Shown: in pieces, positions 12,766 to 25,531 of the stretch | How positions within the stretch are numbered: position 1 is the first letter of the stretch | How the letters are laid out: each line of letters starts with the position of its first letter | Assembly (NCBI RefSeq): GCF_037975245.1 | Contig: NC_092570.1 | Location: 2,439,501 to 2,503,500 of the forward strand | From: Apostichopus japonicus | Taxonomy: Eukaryota > Echinodermata > Holothuroidea > Aspidochirotida > Stichopodidae | Reading direction: 5' to 3' | DNA length: 64,000 bases | Translations under genes and position numbers: made by a program | The notes under the pieces: generated by a model | Seen by the model: the letters and a program-made list of their open reading frames with translations, nothing else | Told to the model about the DNA's origin: nothing | The model's database searches: none

Positions 12766-15012
12766 CATAGACATGCATATCATAGTAAGGCAGCAATTTC
12801 CAGTATTGGTCTCCTTCTGTGAGCTTGGTAACAGCTGACTGAGTTTGACTACCGACCTCCATGAGTCATCAGGCAACGCTACAACCCTACAGAGTACGTA
12901 AGTGTATACATGCCATCAGCTTTCCTCTAGACAAACATGATCACCGCATTGCTGCTACCTCTGTCTGTACCTTTGCACTTTTACTTTAACTACCAGCACA
13001 CTGTAACATGCACATATATACAGTATTCCATCAAGAGCTTCTCTTCCTCTGCAAACATAACTGAAAACATTTGAGATTTTTCTTTTTGGGGGGATTCTCT
13101 GTTGGTTATGTCCTATGCGGGTTATGTCCTGGTTATGTTGGTTATGTCTTATGTCCTGCTGGTAAATGTCCTATGGAAGTTCAGTGAACAATTCACAAAC
13201 CTAGTATGGTATAACTTTTCAGTTTCTTTCTAATTGCTGTTCATTAAATTGGAAACACTGACGAAATACTGCACTTTTTTTTCATCTTCTTCGTCGTTCA
13301 ACTGACGAGGACTGTCCGAAACTTCAAAAATGATGGATATGCATACATATCTCTATATTATATTTGTGTGTCATTTTCAAAGGGTGGTGTACAGTACAGT
13401 ACCTTACAATATAAAAGCTGACAGGTCTCACACATTAAAGATCACTGCTTAATAGGGCCAAGGACAAACTTCAGAGTGTAAGTAGATTTATGTTGTATCG
13501 CAGGTGGAGCTTAATGGCGCACATGCCACATAAGATGCTATTTTAAACTTTTGCAGGTGCACACCCATATAATTCCGGTTTCTCCATGATACATGCCTAA
13601 TCAATCTGAAGGAATTACGATGGTAGGTGAAGCAGTATCACACTTTGGCTAAGGAGGACGTCTGAATGATGAAACAAAGCTTACTCATTATGCATTTAAG
13701 AATAACAAAAAGCTACTCAAGGGCTGTCGATGGTGGTAACAATACGTCAGTACACTTCAAGACTGTGATTGAAAACACAAATTTCTACAAAACTACTGTG
13801 AGAGGTTGCCAAGTTACTAGTGTACCGGTACAGTAGGTCTGCGGTCTGCCTGCTTTAGTGTGCAGTACTGAAGGCTTTGTTTAAAAACCAATGGTTTGTT
13901 CTTTGTTCCACAACGAATATTTTATTTAATGTCAACTTCTCCAACACTGAAGTACTCTTAATAGAAGGGAACCATATGACTACATATAGACTCTAGAAGT
14001 GGTTGACTAGTTTACAGAATGCAAAAATTGATGCATAACAAACTGCAGTCACTACTTGTACATTGCAACAGAAGATTACACTACAACAGCTGAATATTGT
14101 GCATGTCATTTCCTCAATAACATTGACTGTGAGCTACTGTAAACAGTACATGTGAGTATGTGTTGTGAGGACTGAATCTCACACACATTTGTGCTAATAA
14201 TTCAAAAGATTGCATATATACTACGTGTACTGCTTAATAGGCAGAATAGAAAAAGAATTAACAGATCACTTTCACTTTTATTACAGCAATTCTGGACCCT
14301 GGACATTCTGACATATTTTAAAGTCACCTTTATTATCTTCCAGCTCCTTCCACCCCCCCTCCCCAACCCCTCATCCTCCCCACCCCTTATTAAATTAAAT
14401 TTACCTCTTTCTCTGACAACTCCAGAATTTGTTCCCCAATGCTAAGCAAGAGCTGTCTAGCCACTTTTTGAACAATGCTAACAACCTTGCATGACACCAA
14501 AGAAGGCATTTCACAAAGAATGATTCTGTCATTATTCAGTATATAACATAAATTACAATGTAAATAACCATATATTTATATGCATATATTGGTAGACTAC
14601 AGCAAAGAGGTAAATCAGTATAAATTATGACACCATAAAAATTTAACTGAACATGGAGAAATTGCTTGATTTCAGTCATTTGGATGGGTGTATATGCTAT
14701 TGTAGACTGCTGAGGGATACTAGAATCACTGCTGGTAAATTTACTACTTAAGTCCTGTAAAATGTAAGTACACATGTATTGGTCGAACATCTTTATATAC
14801 AGTAGCTTACAATTCATAACAAAGGTTCAGATTCTTCTGGAAGAAACTAGTGTATGTGCAGTATCATGTTTTTTTGCAACTTGAAAGAAACTTACAAACC
14901 CTGTACAGAACAAATGTACTGTACAGTGTACATTGATACAGTAGCTCTTTTGTCATTCAGCTATTTAGACATACAATTCTCAGGTGATAATACTGATATA
15001 TATTTACCTAAG
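12766..15012. other. Non-coding stretch, part of presumed RAP2 intron
   Basis: No gene is seen. A short imperfect repetition of GGTTATGTCCT occurs at 13100-13175. Otherwise this is unremarkable AT-rich sequence. Confidence 0.45.
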
Positions 15013-15055
15013 TATGCAGATGATACCAAGTTGATTGTCAGAAACACACATCATT
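15013..15055 (+). mobile_element. Scrap of non-LTR reverse transcriptase (YADD box)
   Basis: The frame reads KYADDTKLIV, the catalytic YxDD motif in the form usual for Jockey/CR1-like LINE reverse transcriptases. The flanking residues do not extend into a clear RT, so only a small remnant is claimed. It could be coincidence. Confidence 0.4.
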
Positions 15056-15342
15056 CAAATAACTTGACATTGTTGTTTCTCATTTTCTAGTAACCCCCTG
15101 CTTTGATTAGGTTTAGGCCTAACTAACATAACAACAACTTGAACAAGCCTCAACTCGAACAGTAGGCCTAACGTTAGTCATTATTTGTATGTAGGCAAGT
15201 CTTTACCAAGACATAGGGCATAACATTTATTCAAGCTGATGTAATAACATCAATGTCAACCTTGTACAACACATTCGAGAAAACAAGCTTAAAAATTACA
15301 TCGCACATTTTCAAAAACTTATTAACTGCATTGCTACTTACC

Positions 15343-18300
15343 TTGTTGGCAGTTAACTAACTGTTAGTACTGTATAGGTTGATCACACAGTACTACCGTA
15401 CATAACGTTATATACTACTAAGTACGGTAATACTAAGCTCCTACTCCTAGTACTAGTGTGGCCTGTAGGCTACTACTGTAACGTTAAGTACACGCAACTT
15501 ATTATCTCATGAAGTGTTAACTTTGAACTAAGTTGAAGGCGCAAGTAAAAGTCCCATAAAGGTAAACTGTCGAAAATGACAAGCGTCATCAAAGTGTTTC
15601 AACGCCGTAATGAAAATGTTAACCTAGAAAACTACTCTGATGGTAAAACTATGTCAACAAAGGCTATCAAATTGAAGTTTACTCACTTGTTAAACATTTT
15701 TTGCCGACGATTCACGTATAACGGAGACACTAACTACAATACCGCCCGGAAGTTCTTACAAAACAGGACGGGAGTCCTGCTAAGTTACATGTAGCTGTGC
15801 ATGCATGAACGTTGAGTGTACTTAATCCCTAGATATACTATACCGCGCATAATACGCAAAACAGCAAATGGTACCTATCATGAGCAGACATATGAGTAGA
15901 CAAAACTTGAATCTGAACAATTTTGAAGGTTTGTTTAACCATGGAGGTAAAAACAGACAAAATTTATGCTGTAAATGTAATATGACCGAAATTATTTTCG
16001 TTCAGACAATAATAATTTTGCTTCTGCTCTATTTGTTATTGCTTTTCTCGTGGATTTCCCTCATCAGTGATGTTAGTTTACATCTGTAATCAGTGCATAC
16101 TGGAAGAAGAACTATATTAATTTCTAGGGCGTAACCCTTTTACGTGATGAAATAATGATTGCAAACTGGTATTGATATAGGATGTTGCAATCGCCATACA
16201 TACAGCTTCTCATCTTCTCCCAGAAGCAAAGTCACCCAATGAAGTCTGTCGGTGAAAATTTTTCATTAAATTAGTTTGATTGTCAAAATGTGGGGTAGGC
16301 TACATGCATGAATGAAAACATGGCGCGGTGTATAGATAGGGGCGAATGAAAAGCCACCCACCGAATGTCCGAGAGTTTAAGAAGTACAATGGCTATTCAA
16401 TCTTCAACAGCATTCACCCTTCGTTTTTATTTGTGGTGGGATGTGGGGGATTGTGGATGCACAGGCGATCTATGTTTTGTTAAAAGATGAGGCCAGACTG
16501 CCAGGGTTATCACCAGGGGGGTAGGAGCCGGGGGAGGCACTGGGGGACGAGTGGTGGTTGTGGAATGAGAAAGTGCCCCTCTGATGTTGTGCCCCCCCCC
16601 CCCACCAAAACACTTTTTTGAAGCTTCCTACCCCCCCCCCCTGATTATCACACTTCTCAGGCTGAGAAGTTCGTTAGAGACTGATAAAGTGGATATAATA
16701 TCATTCGCGTTTAGCCTACTTTCATTTGGGGTCTGACAGATCAGTTGGCTACAATTGTTACACACTGGTATAGAAAAGGAAAGATCCATGAAAGCCATTG
16801 ATCTAATACTTATTATCACCACCTCTTTCCAACATTGAGTTAAATACGCGTGTATTATATCTAGATGTATAGATCATTGAAGGAGGGAGAACTCACACGT
16901 GAATCTCATAGACAGTAAAAAAAGAAACAACAGCTGATTGAAATTGAGGGCGGTAAAAACAAAATTCTCCCTAAGGAAATTTGGAAGGGGGCGTGAGGTG
17001 ATTTTCCATGACTCGAGTAAAATGTTGTCAGGGAAGATGATTGACAAGAAAGACTCTTTGTAATGCACAAGAAAGGAAAAATTAACGGTTATTCAATATT
17101 CACTGCCAATATACAATATACAATTTTTCGAGAAGAAAAACACACGATCATGAGGAACTTCACATGTACGGAGGTAACGCTTGAAGTGTTCCTTATGATG
17201 AACACCACGAATATGCCAAATCCTAAGTCCCAAAAGATATGTTTGGATTGGTTTATGTCGGTGTTTTTTTTATGTAGATAGAGTGGGCCTAGCTAACTTT
17301 AGAGTAATCGATTGCTTCTCTTTCTGATCCATGTGTTCTATGATCCAGTGCCAACCATGCATATAGTCAGTCTTGTCATAACTGTGACTGGCCAGCTCCA
17401 TATATAAACGTTGGGTCGCTTTCTCCGTACGACAAAACACAGGGAAGGGTTGGGACGGGATAGGTAGGGGCATCCCTTACCATTGTAAATCCCATGGCTT
17501 TCGCTGAAAATATTGTATAAATCAATATCTAAATAAGTGAACCTCTGTCCCCGAATTTAGAAGAAAATATATAAAACAAATTCCCACCTTCTATAAACAC
17601 TAGCTAGCTGGCTTGTCATCTTCTTAGTGACCGTAGGCGAACGTCAGACAGGAGTGGGTGGACGGGGAGTGGAGGGGAGTGGGAGGGGTGAAATGGAGTT
17701 TACATTCGTTGCTTCCCATTGATATCATATCATACACGCACCCCCCCCCCCCACACCGTCAAGTTCTACACCGTTCCTTATCCCACCATATGATCAATAT
17801 CAGAGGGAGACATCGACACTAATAACAAGGTTAGACAAATAACGTATCAACGGATACGTTTGTATGTAAAGAATCGACAATGTCTCTGCAAACATGATTG
17901 CATATAGAATAACAACTTCATCGACGATTGTTTTGATAGATTTACCCACAGGTGTTCAACTTACAACATCAGTACTTCCCGTTCAAATCTAATTTGTACA
18001 CTAATGTATGCTACATGCAGGAAGAACTAAAGGGATCGATCAATGACGAAAAATGTGACTCTTGACTCGAAGGCAATTAATGTTCAACACCGGCCTTTTT
18101 AAAATCTGTTTCATAAAATGAGACAAATTTTTGTTTTGAAGCAATTTTAATTTTGCAGAGCATGTGAATGTACAATGTTTTCAAAACAGCTGTCTAGAAA
18201 CCACAGTTAGGTCCACCACTAAAGATATTCGAGGAGGACTGAGCCACGACCCATCGGACCCCTCCCCCTCCCCCTCCCCCTCCCCTCCCCCTCCCCTCCC

Positions 18301-19821
18301 CTCCCCCTCCCCCACCACTCAGAATCGATGCACTGCATAATACACGAAAGCGTTCTTACAATACGGGTTTCATGTTAAAAGAAATAACTTAATCGATCTC
18401 AGTCGAAAACTGGAGATAAAAAACGTCCGGAAAAAAACCCGCGGCCTACCAAAAAAATTCGCAACCCACTTTTGGATCGTGTCCCATAGGCTGAGCACAG
18501 TTCGGTTTGAAAGGTCATTGAAAGGTCATCAGTATTGCTGCAAAATATGCTAGAAAGTCAAGTTATGGTCACCCACACTTGGTAAATTTAAACAAGGTTT
18601 AATGCTACTGTAAAAGTACTAGCTACTCACGTGCACTGTTACAATAACTGTCTATTGTAAGAATCCTCAATGTCTGGGGATAAGTTTGAGGTCCAGAACC
18701 TCTAAGAACGTACCAATTGAAGCAATTTTTAGCAGGTTTAAATTGGTACTAATACACTGATGACCTCTAAAAGCAAATTAAAAACGCATTTTTAAATTTA
18801 AATTACTGTACATGGATTCCAAATTTAATTTAGCATTCAATTTGAACAGAGAAATGTTGGTAATATTCCTCAGGTTAGATATTATAAACTAGACTAAGAA
18901 TTGATCATAATTCTAGTTAGTCTTCACTTACACTTACATCAGTTTGATCCTTTTCAAAGTCAGGGTATATAATAATAGGGGGGGGGGGGGATGGGGAGGC
19001 GAGATTAGAGAAGTTTCTAACCACGCTGTACCATTCTAAACGTTTCCAACAAGACAGAAAGTTTTTAATATTGAATGGATTATAGATATAGAGAAACAGT
19101 TGGATTTTTTAAAGCTTTATTGCTTTCGGCTATTTTTATTCTGTCAATATTTTTAGGTACAATGTTTCTTTGTTATGCATCCAACAGACCAGTCTGGAAA
19201 TGCTTGCAAGATTGATATATTTCAAAGAAAAAGAAGAAACATGTAGAAATATGTATATTAACTAAAATATAAAATTGTTGTCAATTGTCACAAGGGTAAT
19301 TTAAACTATAGGCTATTACTGTTAATCGGATCTGATCGATTTCCCTATATCATTTGGTTGAGCAGTGCCAGGTTTTAAAAAAGAAACAACAACACAACAA
19401 CAAACAAACAAACAATGATAGAAAAAACAACAACCAAACCTCAAAGTATGCGCCATCTTCATGCTACAGAAATTTCAGAAGAGTTCATCGGTGTGGTATA
19501 CTAAAGGGTAGAACACAGTGTTTGCCATATTACAGCAGAGCATATACCTCCTTTCCAACCCATTCAATACTATAACTTACGAAAAAAAAACTGATTAATA
19601 AATGCAAAAGGTCACGGTCTCCTCCCTTCCCATCCGCACTCACACCACCCCCCCCCCCCCCCCCTCGTTCCGCTTTTTGATCCGGTCTCTGTAACAAATT
19701 TCATTCACTTATGATCTACATGTATTACATGTACGACAAAAACAAGAACTGTAAAATATAACTGTTTCAATATTAGCGTTTGATACTTTAATTGTTAGTT
19801 TGAAGCAATCAATATTCAAAT
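15343..19821. other. No recognised gene; possible RAP2 promoter near 15.3-15.8 kb
   Basis: If the 15342 donor belongs to RAP2, its first exon and promoter lie just above it. I could not define either. The rest holds homopolymer C or G runs (16592, 17743, 18979, 19648) and AT-rich sequence. No exon chain was found. Confidence 0.4.
18257..18313. repeat. CCCCTC/CCCTCC microsatellite
   Basis: About 55 bp of C-rich hexanucleotide repeat. The minus strand is a run of G3-G5 blocks with short spacers, a potential G-quadruplex. Confidence 0.85.
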
Positions 19822-19831
19822 TTTATTTATT
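19822..19831 (-). terminator. Poly(A) signal of the HEBP2-like gene
   Basis: On the minus strand two overlapping AATAAA hexamers (AATAAATAAA) lie about 95 bp past the TAG stop at 19924. Position and orientation fit cleavage of the HEBP2-like transcript, implying a 3' UTR of roughly 110-130 nt. Confidence 0.6.
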
Positions 19832-19923
19832 AATAAGTGGCCCTGAAAGGATGTTTTTATCTATATTTTCGACTTTTTCGTTGTGACATATTTTATGCCA
19901 TTAACGTGTTTTGAGACATCGCT

Positions 19924-22900
19924 CTAATCGCTTGAACTGCTCTCCGCACTTGGACAGCTATCCAATGGAATCCAAATCTCATGGCGCGCCCCGGGTCGGC
20001 AAGATGGATCGTAGCCTACAAACAAAGCAGAAGAAGAAGAAGGAAAAAAATGAAACGATTTGAGGAAAAGGGGGGAAAATAGGAGGATGCACCCCCAGAA
20101 TTGTTATTGGACTATTAACTTATACCTTAAGACGTCATAAGACAGTGACAAACATCAGGGACACATCAATTTTGTCACCCAATGTGAAATCTTCCTTTTT
20201 TCTTACGGTATAATTTGAAAATGAGAATGACTTATTCTTCATCACGTATTTCCAGGCCCCATCAATTAACTACGGGCCTCGGGTTGCTGTGCCCATGACC
20301 TCTCCGCCCCACCCATCCCCATTGTCAAGTTTGCCTCACGCTGAAGATTGAAAGATTTGCTTTCTCTCTATATGTCTCTAGAATCTTCCAATCTATCCCA
20401 TCCTCCAGTATAGAGGAAACAACCATATGCACACGGACATTAAACACATGAGCACACAGGGACATGTGCACCAAGCCACACGTTCACCTCCTTCCAAACT
20501 CATACATATATGCACCCCCCCCCCACCACCACCACCACCCTAACACAACGCAACAAATGAATAGAAACACTTACGAGCATGCGCAAACTTGTTCTCGTTA
20601 TAAGCCAAGTTGAAGGAATCACTGTCGGTGAGGTTGGTTTTCAAGTTGAAGTAATTATTGTAGGTTGCTTGTGTTGTTATTTTCCCAATCCAATGATACA
20701 CTACAAAACATTCTTCTTGTTTTGCAGTCACTTGAACGCGAGACTATAATGAAGAAAATTAGAAATCGAATAAATTTAAGCAAAACTAAAATAACAAAAT
20801 TTACTGATACTAACGAAACTGGAATGACTCAACAGCCGAAGACAGTGCGTACTGTAACATTGCCAGAATGATAATTACAGTCTTTTCCACATACAATACT
20901 ATAGGAACATTCACACCATATGTCGACCTCTGTGCAAGCCAATCTCCCATCCCTCACTTTCGTGGGCCGACGAAAGAGATGAAATGCTCATTTATCGCAT
21001 TCTGTCGCAGGGTCTGGGTCATCTTGGACGGAATGGGATAATGCATATTCAACAGAAAGAAATCATCAGCATAAACCAAATACAAATAAACTGATATCGT
21101 TTATATTAATTACCTCCTTTGTAGGTTGTAGGTATTCAATTTGATTGACTGGAGGTAGTTATAATATATCTAAAATGTATATCTAAGGGTTACCTCCTCT
21201 GTAGATTGTGGGTACTTGATGTTATTGACTGAGGGTAGGTAAATATGAAATATAGGTAACTTCCTCTGTTGGTGGAGGCTGATTGGTTGATGGTATATGG
21301 GTAAATATCTTATTTACTGTGGGTACCGGGTAAACATTTTACAAGGGCTACCTTTTCTGCATGATGGGTAGTTGGTGTTATTGACTGACGGGTGTAGTTA
21401 AATATTACATATAGGTAACCACCTCTGTTGTTTGAGGGTGATTGACTGCGGGTATAGGTAAATATCTGAATTACTGAGGTCACTAGGTAAATATCTGATA
21501 AGGTTACCTCCTCGGTAGGATCTGGGTAGTTGGTGTGATTGACTAAGGGTAGGTAAAATTGGAGTTGATGAGTGTAGTCACATCGGTGTTCGGCTGGCAT
21601 CTTGGTCGTGAAAAGCATAATGGGAATGGTTCGGTTCATTCTGACCTCCTGACCTGGCAATTGCAAGAAGGAAAATAATAAAATCTTGAGAAAACAAAAG
21701 CCATCGTAAATGGAAATGTATAGCTACGCAAAACGTACAACGACATCTCCTTGAGAAATCGGTTGGGAATAAGTTTAGCGATACCTCTCGGATTGAAGTA
21801 TACAACGAGAAATGTATGTATGTGTATTATGTGCTTCAGCGCTCTGACCATACCTTTATTGTCTTTCTTTGGGCGGGGGAAGGGGTGCGGTGGGGGTAAA
21901 TATCAGGCAACGTTATCCCTTTAACCGGTGTGAATCATGACTTGCAAGAAGATACATTAATGATGATTTTTATTGTAGTGCGCGTGTGCGCTTCAATCTT
22001 GGCATTACTGGCCAATTGACCGATACCTATACACGACTGGACGTTGAAACTTAATCTTTCATATAGTCTCAATACACTGCAGTTACAGAGCCTAGCTGCG
22101 TAGCCAACTTATTCTGAGCCCGTCAAGGCGATCACAAGCGCCCTTACATTGTAGGTACCTACATAACTATACTCCCCTGGTGTGTTGTTCCCGCCAAACG
22201 AACACCATGTACAGCCATAAAGTTCTTTCTAATACTGCAAGCACTCCACGCGCACTACAATACTGCGTATTTCCAGGAAAATGCAGTTCTAGTTTAAATT
22301 TGCTTTGCCTTTGGTGAATTTTACGAGGCACTGAAAAGGAAAAATTGGGGAAAATATGACAATATCTTTTTTGCATGTTTACTTCTAAATCAGGCCCATA
22401 GCCTGGAATTTTGAGTTTGATGGTAGCGTTTGAAAGACGGGCACTAATAATTTAAGGAAGGTCAGTTGTTTGGTTAAATTGTTTAAAACCAAAACAAACA
22501 GTTATACTTTGTAACAATAGCAACGACTCATTATAATGAGCTGAATTTTAAACGCACCATAGAAGTAATAATGCAGTGGTAGGTATGAATCTATCAAAGC
22601 ATCAGTTAAGTTGCATTTTGTAGAGGTCCTGGTAGCGTAAACACCTGCTTCCACCCGTCGAACAGTTACGTTTGTCAAATCTTTGACGTGACCGTTTAGT
22701 TCCGTGTATCGAGGGCACTCTTTGCCTATATGGAAAGAGGAGAAATTCCTATCATTCATTTTAGCCAGAAGGAGGGTTATTTAATACATTAAATTCGAGC
22801 CAAATTTTATAATAATTTATTATTCAAATTTACATAGTTCGTACGTCATTTATACTTATGTGTCGAGTACAAATTGGAAATGAAAATAATATAAATCGTA

Positions 22901-25531
22901 CAAATCAACCATCTTAGATATGCTTGAAACAAGCTTCGGTTAAAAAATAATACTATAATTGTCCATACTGTTAAAGTAGAATAAGGCAAGTGAACAATGG
23001 TTAGAAAACAAAAGAAGAATTAGAAGAAGGCAAGTTCAGTTGTAAGACTCACGTCCACATTGGTTTATTCCGTTCGGTGGGTTTTGGTATTGAGACAAAG
23101 GAAGACAATAGTGACTGAGGAATGAAACAGAATCAATAATTTTATATAACCTTAAGCTTACCTCTAAAGACATGTTTTACTGTGAAAATACCGTACCCTT
23201 TCAGATCATCATCATCATACATTTTGGCCGTTTGGCGTCCCATAGTCTAATTTCGTTTTGTCGGTTATGCACCGCAGTGATGATCAATCGTGCAAACAAA
23301 TCTCATGGTGGCACATTGTAAAATGTGATGATGAGGTAGAATTGAAAGATGGTTTAGTGTCGATACATTTATAAAAGAAGAAGAGCGTGTTTGTGTGTGC
23401 GTGTTTGGGGGGGGGGTGCGTGGGAGTGGGGAATTCGAGAGCTAGTATAACTGTATACTGCTTCTATACTTTGTCCAGTTTTCAGGATAATCACCATTAA
23501 AATACTCAAAAGGCAGAGAGTGATTCTCCAAGGATAAACAGATGATGACCTCTGCTCTTCGTCTAAGGCAGAATATGTGACGTTATATCCATCGTTTTAG
23601 AAATGATAAAGAAGTGGTTTTTCAGCGATCTCTAACACAGAGTTTTAACTATATATATATATATCAATTCATTTAAAGATCGAGTCATTAAGAGTCGTTA
23701 CCAGTGATTTTCTCGGAGATAAAACATAAAACTTCAAAAATTCGTTCGACTCACTTCACTTTTGAAATTAAGTTTGTGCCATACAGTCATCCTTTAAGGT
23801 AGTCGGGAAAGGAATGTCAAGTTGCAGTTATGATAACAGACATTCTTGAAGAAGCAACAGCAATGATTTCCCGAGAAACTTCCAATGACCTGGTTCGCGG
23901 ATACGATTGTTTATTGTTCTGGAGTCACCTGGAGAATATTTGTTTCAGGGAAAGGTCGTCCATTTTATTGCTATGTTTTCCTAATTTAAACCAAACTTTA
24001 TCGGGATGTCTCGGAAACCAATGTACTGGATATTTCCTGCCGGCAACTGTTGCTAGGCATCTAGTGACATCTTAAGGTAATGTATGTGAAACACACAGAC
24101 ACACACAAATAAACACATAAAACGTAGACTATAACCGAGAGCTACTATAAGGTGGCATACTCCTATTAAAGTCTATATCCATCCGCTCGATTGTTCTCCT
24201 TTAGGAAAAGTGCCAAAAAGCAGCAGGAGAACATATTTCGTGACCTGTTATCAATCATGATCTAGTTTTTTTGTGGCTTGCATGTTGAAGAACATGAATG
24301 GAAGTGCATGTGGTGAGAAAATTTGGTCAATTGAGGCAAGTTTAGACCCCTTTAGGCCTCCCAGGAGCAGCGTAGGAAATTTGTTTACCACTGAGTGAAG
24401 AGGTTTGTTTACAAGTGACGAAAACTTCCGACTCGGATAGCAAAAAATCTACACAGTCATGATACGGAAAATTGATGGTGCCATGAAAGGACAACTTGTC
24501 AGCTATCCGGTGATGGGTAGCGTTTAGCTAGTGAAAACTTCTATCTAGACTTAGAGACCACATTACTTTTGTGATTTAGTGTGTAAGTCAATGGGGCTTT
24601 TAATGGGCTTTTGCTACCATAACTGTACACTACATCTATACTTTGATCTCAAAATAACTCACATATATACCGCTACATGAAGTTTGCATCCTTGTGACCA
24701 TTTTTCGGCTTTCTAGCATATTTGGATTATATGTAAGATCGCCAACATGATACTTGCAGATTATATATAGGGTAAAGTCAGGCAATCATGTTGTTTCCAA
24801 TTATAACTCTATACTGAACCGTCAAAGAAACTACCCCCTGCCTCACCCTACTCACCACCAGCAACACCCATCCCCCCCCCCTCACCCCCTAACCTTGGGT
24901 AAATGTTTGCCTGATTCAAATTATACAACGGGCAAATCGCTCGCGGGTGGCACGTTTTTCAAGTAATGAGACATTTCAGTGTACGGGGGTATACCACGAC
25001 AAGATCAAATTAAGACTTGCTATGTGAAATTTAACAATGCATTTCACGAACGAAGGGTTGGGATTTTTCTATTGAGGTTGCTTCATATAAATACATAAAA
25101 AGTGATCTAAAATGCATTCCTGCAATTACCGCAAGTTCTTACACCTCGTATACGCTTTTAGTAATGCAATTTAACATCCATATCACAGAAGTGCAAACAA
25201 ACTAACAACATAAAATCAAAATTATACTCATAGCTGGCGTAATGTCTGAGAATAAAAGAATGTTTGAATCGATTGATACCGACTCTCAACATCAACCTGT
25301 AGTATTGTTACAATAATTACATCCGATTTATTGATAAAACCGTTATTAATACCGATTAATACAAAAGTACGAATATAGTTATCAATTTGGATTTTTTATC
25401 TTTTTTTTACTTTTAGTAAAAATCTTGATACTAAAACAATGTACTTACTTCGTAGAGCGGATCGTCCTCCTCGCAGTAACGACTGTGCACACCAACACAG
25501 AAATCACAAACAGGCATTTAAACGGAGACAT
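19924..25531 (-). CDS. HEBP2-like: SOUL/heme-binding protein 2-like, secreted, six exons
   Basis: Assembled by splice sites and phase. Minus-strand exons are 25531-25449, 23114-23053, 22725-22558, 21653-21508, 20743-20575 and 20015-19924; sizes 83, 62, 168, 146, 169 and 92 nt total 720 nt, giving 239 residues and a TAG stop. All five introns are GT-AG and every junction phase fits. Exon 1 encodes a signal peptide (hydrophobic residues about 5-20, ending VVTA). Exon 3 carries the SOUL-type start ECPRY and VRRVEAGVYA, followed by DSYLPLHYYFYG. Exon 4 has the family-like MNRTIPIMLFTTKMPA and FYLP. The last exon has RHEIWIPL, like the RxNEIW end of HEBP proteins. Five N-glycosylation sequons (NVT, NLT, NRT, NHT, NLT) fit secretion. 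SOUL proteins bind tetrapyrroles or act in mitochondrial permeability; which applies here is unknown. Exon 4's donor region is duplicated in the following intron. Confidence 0.88.
21110..21507 (-). repeat. Minisatellite made of exon-4 end plus splice donor
   Basis: About five diverged copies of a 65-95-bp unit follow HEBP2-like exon 4 directly. Read on the minus strand, each copy resembles TAGTCAATAACACCAACTAC, a CAG/GAG-rich step and GGTAACC. This is the last ~50 nt of exon 4 (21508-21565) with its donor. Two copies keep a usable GAGGAGGTAACC- or GGAGGTAATT-like donor (near 21198 and 21115). The others are degraded. Confidence 0.8.
23115..25448 (-). other. Intron 1 of HEBP2-like gene
   Basis: The donor AA/GTAAGT at 25449 and the acceptor TTCCTCAG before 23114 bound it. 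Inside I see a short TA repeat (23649-23665), homopolymer G at 23407 and no other exon that fits phase. Confidence 0.55.

Larger units (their letters stand above)
11250..15342 (-). other. RAP2: Probable 5' UTR intron and leader of RAP2
   Basis: On the minus strand a pyrimidine-rich tract ending in TTTTCACAG stands just before 11364, leaving a 115-nt leader before the RAP2 ATG. A strong donor (CAACAAG then GTAAGT) stands at 15342/15341. The simplest reading is a non-coding first exon ending at 15342 and an intron of about 4 kb. The pairing of these two sites is inferred; no transcript evidence is visible. The intron would contain a SINE (12539) and an RT fragment (15013). Confidence 0.4.

Noticed and set aside
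15576-15794. 72-codon plus-strand frame near the presumed RAP2 promoter
   Set aside because: No similarity recognised, no splice context, and length expected by chance in AT-rich DNA.
17270-17473. Possible minus-strand exon (EKATQRLYMELASHSYDKTD, HGWHWIIEHM)
   Set aside because: Composition looks exon-like, but no good donor, no partner exon and no family recognised.
21310-21666. 118-codon single-exon reading of HEBP2-like exon 4 and beyond
   Set aside because: Only the first part (21653-21508) is exon. The rest runs into the donor-derived minisatellite, and the SOUL similarity continues in exon 5 instead.
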